DNA of 40,885 nt from positions 1 through 40,885 of the forward strand of contig JAFGYD010000224.1 of NCBI GenBank assembly GCA_016936295.1. The letters run 5' to 3'. The notes under the pieces are model-generated. The model saw only the letters and a list, made by a program, of their open reading frames with translations, had not been told where the DNA came from and made no database searches. Positions within the stretch are counted from its first letter, which is position 1. Every line of letters begins with the position of its first letter. The position numbers were made by a program, and so were the translations under genes. Below, one piece after another: positions 18,829 through 26,283 of this stretch. This DNA is from Spirochaetales bacterium (GTDB lineage Bacteria; Spirochaetota; Spirochaetia; DSM-2461).

Positions 18829-18837
18829 TGTTATAAT
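18829..18837 (+). promoter_or_regulatory. Extended -10 promoter TGTTATAAT for the GGDEF gene
   Basis: Ends 6 nt before ATG at 18844; no SD. Confidence 0.55.
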
Positions 18838-18843
18838 TACATT

Positions 18844-20091
18844 ATGAGTAAAAGAATTTTATTTATTGAAAAAAGTGATTTTTTTGGTAGAGCAACAAAA
18901 TATAAATTAGAAACCACAACCGATTTTCAAATTTTATGGTACAGATCAAACATGGAATATGTTACAGGAAATCATGACTATACTTTACTGGATATGGCAA
19001 TAATTGATTATAACGAGGGTGATACATATACAAATTCAATGCTGGATATATGCTTTAAAAACAAAATCCCAATTGTATTATTAGCTAGTAAAATAACCCC
19101 TACGTTACAAGAGAAGATGTGGAGTCTGCAGGCTATAGATTATATTATTAAAGGATATAACTATAGTATAGACAATATTATAGATATTATAACAAGATAT
19201 TTTAGTAACAACACATCTGGAATTTTATTAGTTGATAACTGTATAGAATCACGTAAACACCTTAAAAAATTACTAAAACTACACAGGTACAGGATATTCG
19301 AATCTTCAAATGAGACGGAATCCCTGGAAATTCTAAAGGAACATCAAGAAATTATTAAGTTGGTCATTGTTGGACATAACGATCCTGAATTAAATGGGTT
19401 AGAATTAACTTCAGAAATTAGAAGACACTATTCTATGGACAAATTAGCAATAATAGGAGTTTCCCTACAGGGAAATCACTCATTAATGGTTCAATTTATA
19501 AAAAGTGGTGCAAATGATTTTATTAGTAAACCATTTATAAGTGAACTCTTATACTGCAGGGTTATTCAAAATATAAAAGTAGTTGAATATTTTAACAAAA
19601 TTAAAGAGCTAGCAATTATTGACCCATTAACAGGATTAAACAATAGGCATTTTATTAAAGAGGCTGAATCTATTATTATTGAAAATTCCAAAAGACATAA
19701 TTTAGTTATTTGCGGAGCAATGATTGATATAGACGACTTTAAAGCAATAAATGATACATGGGGTCATGATGCGGGTGATATTGTTCTTAAAGAGATCTCA
19801 AAGGTATTAAAAAATTCAATAAGAAAATCTGATATAATAATTAGGTATGGTGGTGAAGAATTTCTTATTATAGGAAATAATTTAGACCCAATCCATGCAG
19901 AAAAATTCTTTAATAAACTAAGGGTGACTATTGAAAATTTAAAAATTAACATAGGTAAAAAAATTGTAAATGTAACTATAAGTATTGGTGTGTGTACAAC
20001 CGAAGAAGATAATCTTGAACAAATAATAAATATTGCCGATAAAAAACTATATGAAGCAAAAAATAGTGGGAAGAATAGGGTTATTATTTAA
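18844..20091 (+). CDS. REC-REC-GGDEF diguanylate cyclase
   Basis: Two receiver-like domains then DPLTGLNNRHF...RKSDIIIRYGGEEF (I-site RxxD plus GGEEF). Start placed at ATG 18844 instead of TTG 18817. Confidence 0.9.
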   Translation: MSKRILFIEKSDFFGRATKYKLETTTDFQILWYRSNMEYVTGNHDYTLLDMAIIDYNEGDTYTNSMLDICFKNKIPIVLLASKITPTLQEKMWSLQAIDYIIKGYNYSIDNIIDIITRYFSNNTSGILLVDNCIESRKHLKKLLKLHRYRIFESSNETESLEILKEHQEIIKLVIVGHNDPELNGLELTSEIRRHYSMDKLAIIGVSLQGNHSLMVQFIKSGANDFISKPFISELLYCRVIQNIKVVEYFNKIKELAIIDPLTGLNNRHFIKEAESIIIENSKRHNLVICGAMIDIDDFKAINDTWGHDAGDIVLKEISKVLKNSIRKSDIIIRYGGEEFLIIGNNLDPIHAEKFFNKLRVTIENLKINIGKKIVNVTISIGVCTTEEDNLEQIINIADKKLYEAKNSGKNRVII

Positions 20092-21575
20092 TGGGTAAAG
20101 TTTTTTATACATACTTTAATAGTGATAATATAAATACAATAACAAACAGTATTGAAGGTAAAAAAGAGTACTCCTGCATTATTCCCTACCATAGCGATGA
20201 TTCTGAACTACTAATTTCACGCTCAATCTTAAGTCTATTAAAAACATTCAATAAACATAAATATCACCATAAAATATCTATAATTGCCAATGAACTGGTT
20301 TCATCGGCTGATATGATAAATATAACAAGAATATTTTTTCAAGAAAAAAACTACAACTCCTTAACAGAAAGTGATTATGAGAAAGGTGTTGAAGCACTAT
20401 TTAATTCTTGCTTCATTGAGGATTTTAATAAAAAAATTGCTTATATTAAAATCGATCTTAAAGCATCAAATAGTAATTTTTCTATAAAACTAGAAACCAA
20501 TAGCCCAATAAACCCTATAGATAAAGAACTTATTGAGAAAACAAAACTTTTAGCAAACAGTAATAATATATACGACATATTAAGATATAGCGAAAAACAA
20601 CATAGAACTACAGGTTATGGATTTTTAATATCCATCCTACTACTTAAATCAATGAATTTAAGGTCCGAAATCATACAAGTTCTAAGTGAAGATGATAAAA
20701 CCAGGATTGAATTAAATATACCTTTAAATGATATTGTTATTAATAATCACGAACAAATCTCAAACGATGTACTAAATGAAATTATTAATTTACCGCAATT
20801 CCCGGATAGTATTATGAGACTTCAAAAAGAGATAATGGATCCAGAATGGGATTATTCCAGAATTTCAGATTTTATTCTTTCAGATTCATCCTTAACAGCG
20901 GAAGTTCTTAGATTAGTTAATTCACCAGTTTATAGAATAGAGGATCCTATTGATAAAGTATCTATTGCTGTAAAAAAAATAGGTATAAATGGTCTTAAAT
21001 CAATATTATACACTTTTGGAGCTTTAGAAATTCTTGAAAAGAACTATGATTTCCTAAAAATAAAAACATTTAAAGATCATCTTTTTCAGGTTGCTTTAAT
21101 TTCAAGCTATCTTGCAAATAAAATGGGTCTCGATATATTTTGTGAAGATATCTATGTGGCAGCATTAATGCACGATATAGGGAAAATAATAATTTTTGCC
21201 CTTGAACCAGAAATTGAAGAGAAAATAAATAGTATAAATCAATCTAAAAAATTACCATTGGATATTATTGATAATATTTTTGATGGTTATAACCACTCTA
21301 TTATAGGGTCTAAATTAGCTGAGAAATGGAATTTCCCCGAGAAGTATATTAAATCAATAAAATATCATCATACCCCTGATATTGTTCCTGACGAGTATAA
21401 AATTATTACATACTGTGTTTATTTAGGGAATGAAATATATCATACCATAGTGGATGAAAATAAATACTGTAATATTGACCCGGATGTACTTGGATTTTTT
21501 AATTTTGAATCACTGGAAAATTTTAATCAATTTATTAAAGAGCTAAGATCCCAGGGGATAGTAATGGATTTATAG
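20091..21575 (+). CDS. HDOD domain protein with possible N-terminal HATPase-like region
   Basis: LPQFPDSIMRLQKEIMDPEWDYSRISDFILSDSSLTAEVLRLVNSPVY; AALMHDIGKI; start overlaps the GGDEF stop by 1 nt. Confidence 0.85.
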   Translation: MGKVFYTYFNSDNINTITNSIEGKKEYSCIIPYHSDDSELLISRSILSLLKTFNKHKYHHKISIIANELVSSADMINITRIFFQEKNYNSLTESDYEKGVEALFNSCFIEDFNKKIAYIKIDLKASNSNFSIKLETNSPINPIDKELIEKTKLLANSNNIYDILRYSEKQHRTTGYGFLISILLLKSMNLRSEIIQVLSEDDKTRIELNIPLNDIVINNHEQISNDVLNEIINLPQFPDSIMRLQKEIMDPEWDYSRISDFILSDSSLTAEVLRLVNSPVYRIEDPIDKVSIAVKKIGINGLKSILYTFGALEILEKNYDFLKIKTFKDHLFQVALISSYLANKMGLDIFCEDIYVAALMHDIGKIIIFALEPEIEEKINSINQSKKLPLDIIDNIFDGYNHSIIGSKLAEKWNFPEKYIKSIKYHHTPDIVPDEYKIITYCVYLGNEIYHTIVDENKYCNIDPDVLGFFNFESLENFNQFIKELRSQGIVMDL

Positions 21576-23441
21576 TTAATCCATTACTAACGATTTGTTT
21601 ACTCTATTGTAACTTGCTTTTAAACCTAAAGTTACTCCACTTGAAACATTAATTTTCTTTTCTAATGTGTTCCCTTTATAGGATAATAGAATAGTATGTT
21701 CTCCCGGAGTTAATATTAGATCAATCTTTCCGGCTTTAACCTTTCCAAGTTTAACAACGGTCTCACTTCTATCGCCCTTAGTATAAAAACGTTCACCATC
21801 TACTTTTATATCAATATCATCGGTTAGAGTTTCGATTTTAACAGTTCCAGGTTTAGAGTATAAAATAGCATCTAATTTTAATTCTGTCTGATCTGGACTT
21901 ATTTGCAATATAAACTCTTTGGTGTAATAATCCTTTAATGATATTTGGAAATATTGGATTTCTCCTGTTTTTAATGTTTTATCATTTTTTGAGAATTTGA
22001 CAAAATCATTACCCTTTTTAATGTAAATAGTTGCCCTCGATGTTAAATCCTCTTTGGTATTAAAATCCTTAACAGTGATTGTAGGATAAAATGGAAGAGT
22101 TTGAGGTTCATTATGGGTAAATACAAAAACTTGACCATCTTTGGTTTCGATATTTTTTTTCTGTTCTACCCTGCTTTTAACATAAATATTCTTCCAGAAT
22201 AAATTTCCATCAATAATTAATTTTAATCTGTAAGATCCTTCTGGTATATATAATTTTTCGGTCTCATATACATTGAATTCTTTTTTAGTCTTTGTATTTA
22301 AAATAAAATTATAGCTGGATCCTTCAACATATTTAATAACAGATCCATTCTCTTTAAAGAGCTTGGACCGAATATAAATCTCATCGAATTCTTTGTAATA
22401 AGTCTTACTTACATTTAGTTTGAGTTGAACAGCACCATGAGTCTTAGCCCTTAATATTTCATTACCATAGGTTCTATACCCCCAATATATGGCGGATAGT
22501 AAAATTAAAGAAATAATAATATGGGGTATAAAATTCTTTTTTCTAATTTGTGGCAGCGCGACTGTTTTTTCTCCTGTTACAAGGTTTGAAAGACTCTCAA
22601 TATACATATCATCTTTTTTTCCCCTAAAGTATTTTCTTAACTTATTTAATACTTCTTCCAAATCCTGTATTCGTTTATTTATATTCTTATTCATTAATTT
22701 TTTTATTAACTTAGAGCTATATTTTGAACATGTTTTATTGAATTTTTCGGGTTTAACATATTTACCTTTCTGGATTTTTGCAATATTTTCTGGTGAAATT
22801 CCACCTGGAAATGGTTTATTACTCGTTATCATCTCGTATAAAATAACACCTAATGCATAAATATCTGTTCTTTTGTCAACATTTGCACTATTTTCAAACT
22901 GTTCTGGGGACATATAAGATGGGGTACCTAAAGTCATACCTACGGTAGTTAAATCTTCGGAAGTATCATCGTCCATGGAAGCAATACCAAAATCTACTAA
23001 CTTGACCTCACCTTTTTTTGAAATTAGAATATTGGCAGGTTTAATGTCTCTATGAACAACACCTTTATTATGTGCATATTTTAAAGCTTTTGAAATTTCT
23101 TTTACAATATATAGTGCTAAATCGTTAGAAAGAGGACTTTCATTTCGTATTAATTGTTCCAAAGATATACCATCGATATACTCTAAGACAATATAGTAAG
23201 AAGATCCTTCTTTAAAATGATCGTATACATCTACTATATTATCGTTTTTAAAATCGATCATTATTTTTGCTTCTCTATTGAATCTTTCAATAAACTGATC
23301 GCTTTTATTAATTGTTAATTTTTTTAGAATTACATTACGTTTTAATGTCGGGTGAAACCCTTTATAAACAGCTCCCATTCCACCCTGGGCAATTAAACTC
23401 TCAATTTTATATTTTCCAATTGTTTCAGGCTGTTTATTCAT
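21576..23441 (-). CDS. Membrane Ser/Thr protein kinase with extracytoplasmic PEGA-like C-terminus
   Basis: YKIESLIAQGGMGAVYKG, VVHRDIKPANILI, VDFGIAS, GTPSYMSPEQF; TM IIISLILLSAIYWGY. Confidence 0.93.
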   Translation of the reverse strand: MNKQPETIGKYKIESLIAQGGMGAVYKGFHPTLKRNVILKKLTINKSDQFIERFNREAKIMIDFKNDNIVDVYDHFKEGSSYYIVLEYIDGISLEQLIRNESPLSNDLALYIVKEISKALKYAHNKGVVHRDIKPANILISKKGEVKLVDFGIASMDDDTSEDLTTVGMTLGTPSYMSPEQFENSANVDKRTDIYALGVILYEMITSNKPFPGGISPENIAKIQKGKYVKPEKFNKTCSKYSSKLIKKLMNKNINKRIQDLEEVLNKLRKYFRGKKDDMYIESLSNLVTGEKTVALPQIRKKNFIPHIIISLILLSAIYWGYRTYGNEILRAKTHGAVQLKLNVSKTYYKEFDEIYIRSKLFKENGSVIKYVEGSSYNFILNTKTKKEFNVYETEKLYIPEGSYRLKLIIDGNLFWKNIYVKSRVEQKKNIETKDGQVFVFTHNEPQTLPFYPTITVKDFNTKEDLTSRATIYIKKGNDFVKFSKNDKTLKTGEIQYFQISLKDYYTKEFILQISPDQTELKLDAILYSKPGTVKIETLTDDIDIKVDGERFYTKGDRSETVVKLGKVKAGKIDLILTPGEHTILLSYKGNTLEKKINVSSGVTLGLKASYNRVNKSLVMD

Positions 23442-24399
23442 TACTTATTTCTCCGTTTATATCTAATATTATTGATTCTAAATTTATTTCTTCGTTTGCT
23501 TTTATAAATGCAACACCGTAATTTACAGGATTGTGTATTTGAACTAATTTACCATTTGCCCGGGTATTATAAGCACCGGATACAGGTCTGTGACCAACAA
23601 AATAGTAGGCAATTTTACTATTACAATCAACTAAAGATTCTAGTAATTTTTCTACACTTCCTTCAGTAGATTCTGAATTCGCTGTCCATGTTAAACCTTC
23701 TGTAACATTAAAATTAGTCCTGAAATTTATAATTTCATCCTTAGTGTAGTAACTCCTTGGCTCAGAATGGGATATAAGAAAATTAGATCCTACTGCCATT
23801 AATGGTAAATTATACTCAAATTCAGAGTATTTATTCAAAAAATCTTCCCCATAAAATTTTAAGACCCACTCTTTAACAATCTCCCCTTCTTTTGTAAATT
23901 TACCAAAAGCGTGATTGCCATAACTATTTTCGTTTTTTATATTTTCATGGTTACCCTTTAAGAAAGTAAAGTAATTTGGGAACATTATTTTAAGTTCCAT
24001 AATAAGTTCCATAAGTTCCAAATTTTCAGACATCTCATCATCAATATGGCTATGAGTCTTAAAATTGGATGCATACTCTTTTTCAGCAGAGAGCCAACGA
24101 TTTTTACCTCGACCTTCGGAGTGAAAACCATCTCCAACACATACTACTTGAATTTTCTTTTGGGATAAAAGCTCAATAATTTCAACATTATCTATTTTCC
24201 AATTTAGTAGCTTATGAATAAACTCAACTCTTCCGTGTAGATCCGGTACAATTATAGTAGGAATATCTTTATATAGGGTTACGATCCCCCCTGGTAGACC
24301 AGCATCATCTAATTCTCTATTTTTATCAATACTCTTTAAAATATATGTTACATGATCAATCTTATCCATATATTCTTCTTTATCGGGCAATTCGCTCAT
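23434..24399 (-). CDS. Calcineurin-like metallophosphoesterase / PP-type protein phosphatase
   Basis: VPDLHGR, VGDGFHSEGR, LKGNHEN, LISHSEP, FVGHRPVSG; overlaps the kinase gene by 8 bp. Confidence 0.85.
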   Translation of the reverse strand: MSELPDKEEYMDKIDHVTYILKSIDKNRELDDAGLPGGIVTLYKDIPTIIVPDLHGRVEFIHKLLNWKIDNVEIIELLSQKKIQVVCVGDGFHSEGRGKNRWLSAEKEYASNFKTHSHIDDEMSENLELMELIMELKIMFPNYFTFLKGNHENIKNENSYGNHAFGKFTKEGEIVKEWVLKFYGEDFLNKYSEFEYNLPLMAVGSNFLISHSEPRSYYTKDEIINFRTNFNVTEGLTWTANSESTEGSVEKLLESLVDCNSKIAYYFVGHRPVSGAYNTRANGKLVQIHNPVNYGVAFIKANEEINLESIILDINGEISNE

Positions 24400-24405
24400 A
24401 AATCT

Positions 24406-24411
24406 ATTATA
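24406..24411 (-). promoter_or_regulatory. -10 element TATAAT, 6 nt before phosphatase ATG
   Basis: Minus strand TATAAT-AGATTT-ATG; no SD, no clear -35. Confidence 0.5.
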
Positions 24412-24436
24412 TACAATTTTTTTAAATCTACATATA

Positions 24437-24464
24437 GAAAAAAACCCGTGATTAACACGGGTTT
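24437..24464 (-). terminator. Rho-independent terminator after asnB
   Basis: Minus strand AAACCCGTG-TTAAT-CACGGGTTT followed by T-run. Confidence 0.85.
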
Positions 24465-24469
24465 AAATC

Positions 24470-26128
24470 TTAGTAACTCTTTTCATGTACACTTTGAACA
24501 GAACGTCCAGAAGGGTCTTTTATATTCTTTAAAGATTGATCCCATTCAAATACAATTGCTGTACTACAAGCTACAGACTCTTCATAGGGTACAGTTTTTA
24601 TTGCGTCATCCTCAGGGAATAATTCAGAGAATATAGATCTATATAAATACTCTTCCTTAGTTCTTGGAGTATTGATTGGGAATTTATATTTTGCATTTTC
24701 TAAATCGATATCCGAAACTTCTGTCTCTGCTTTATCCTTTAAACCATCGATCCAGGAATAACCAACCCCATCAGAAAATTGCTCCTTTTGTCTCCATGCA
24801 ACTTCTTTTGGTAGATAATCCTCAAATGCCTGTCTTAATATATATTTCTCCATTCTCTCTTTAGAAGGCATTTTATCTGTAGGATTTTGTCTCATTGCAA
24901 CATCAAGGAACTCCAGATCAAGGAAAGGAACCCTGGATTCTACTCCCCATGCAGCCATTGACTTATTACTTCTTAAACAGTCGTATTTAGACAGCTTCTG
25001 AATTTTTCTAACTGTTTCTTTGTGTAACTCTTCTCCATTTGGAGCTTTATGGAAGTAAAGATATCCTCCAAAAATCTCATCGGCACCCTCACCACTTAAA
25101 ACCATTTTTATTCCCATGGATTTAATAAATCTAGCCATTAAAAACATTGGAGTACTAGCTCTAACAGTTGTAACATCACATGTTTCTAGGTGATAAATAA
25201 CATCTCTTAATGCATCAAAACCATCTTGAACTGTAAAATGAACTTCGTGGTGAATTGTTCCTATCTGTTGAGCAACTTTCTTTGCAGCAACTAAGTCTGG
25301 AGAATCTTTTAATCCAACTGCAAAGCTGTGAAGTTGTGGCCACCAAGCTTCTTCTACATCTCCTGATTCAATTCTCATGGAGTTGTATTTTTTAGCAATA
25401 GCAGAAGTAATAGAGGAATCTAAACCTCCTGAAAGTAGAACACCATGTGGAACATCGCACATTAATTGTCTATGAACAGCAGCTTCTAAAGCTTTTTTTA
25501 TTTCATCTACACTTGTTGTGTTGTTTTTTACATTTTCGTAATCAAACCAGTCTTTATGGTAATATTGAACAAATTTACCCTCTTTTGAACTATAGTAGTG
25601 TCCTGGAGGGAAATCAGACATCTGTTTACAAAAACCTGTAAGAGATTTCATTTCGGATGCTACAAATAGAACACCATTCTCATCCCTTCCATAGTATAAT
25701 GGGATAACACCAATAGGGTCTCTGGCAATTAAATAGCTATCGTCTACCTGATCGTATAGAGCAAAAGCAAAAATACCATTTAAATCGTTTAAAAAATTAA
25801 CACCCTTTTCTTTATATAGAGGTAAAATAACTTCGCAGTCCGAGTTTGTTGCAAAATTATAATTTAAGCTATTTCTAATTTCCTGGTGATTATAAATCTC
25901 ACCATTAACTGCCAAAACCTGATTATTATCGTTGGAATAAAGTGGTTGAGCACCATTTTCTACACCTACAATAGATAACCTCTCATGGGCTAAAATAGCT
26001 TTATCATTAGAGAAAATACCAGACCAGTCTGGCCCTCTATGTCTTAATCTCCTAGACATTTCTAATGCTTGCTCTCTTAGCAAACTTGCATCTTCTCTGG
26101 TATCAAATACACCTACAATTGAACACAT
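24470..26128 (-). CDS. asnB: Asparagine synthase (glutamine-hydrolysing) B
   Basis: MCSIVGVFD N-terminal nucleophile, RLRHRGPDWSG, LLSGGLDSSITSAIA. Confidence 0.97.
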   Translation of the reverse strand: MCSIVGVFDTREDASLLREQALEMSRRLRHRGPDWSGIFSNDKAILAHERLSIVGVENGAQPLYSNDNNQVLAVNGEIYNHQEIRNSLNYNFATNSDCEVILPLYKEKGVNFLNDLNGIFAFALYDQVDDSYLIARDPIGVIPLYYGRDENGVLFVASEMKSLTGFCKQMSDFPPGHYYSSKEGKFVQYYHKDWFDYENVKNNTTSVDEIKKALEAAVHRQLMCDVPHGVLLSGGLDSSITSAIAKKYNSMRIESGDVEEAWWPQLHSFAVGLKDSPDLVAAKKVAQQIGTIHHEVHFTVQDGFDALRDVIYHLETCDVTTVRASTPMFLMARFIKSMGIKMVLSGEGADEIFGGYLYFHKAPNGEELHKETVRKIQKLSKYDCLRSNKSMAAWGVESRVPFLDLEFLDVAMRQNPTDKMPSKERMEKYILRQAFEDYLPKEVAWRQKEQFSDGVGYSWIDGLKDKAETEVSDIDLENAKYKFPINTPRTKEEYLYRSIFSELFPEDDAIKTVPYEESVACSTAIVFEWDQSLKNIKDPSGRSVQSVHEKSY

Positions 26129-26248
26129 ACTCTAATTTACCTTATTTTCATATTTAGTTTATTAATGTTGTTCAAAGTTTAAAGGAATGTCAACGTATTT
26201 GATAAAAAAAAGCAAAGTTATTGTGAAATAATTCTCAGGCTTTTTTAG

Positions 26249-26277
26249 TAGACAAAAATATGTTGAAACTTTATTCT
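26249..26277 (+). promoter_or_regulatory. Promoter TAGACA-N17-TATTCT of the first ankyrin lipoprotein gene
   Basis: -10 ends 6 nt before ATG 26284; no SD. Confidence 0.5.
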
Positions 26278-26283
26278 TTTAAA

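Noticed and set aside
18817-18843. TTG start at 18817 for the GGDEF protein (track ORF start)
   Set aside because: The -10 TATAAT lies inside this extension, and MSKRILFIEKSD from ATG 18844 is a natural receiver N-terminus.
22489-22860. Antisense 123-aa ORF inside the kinase gene
   Set aside because: Shadow ORF of a conserved kinase; no SD or motif.
26207-26248. AAAAAAGC...GCTTTTTT arms upstream of the first ankyrin lipoprotein, as possible terminator or small RNA
   Set aside because: Stem mostly A/T with a long loop; no promoter or conserved core supporting an RNA gene.
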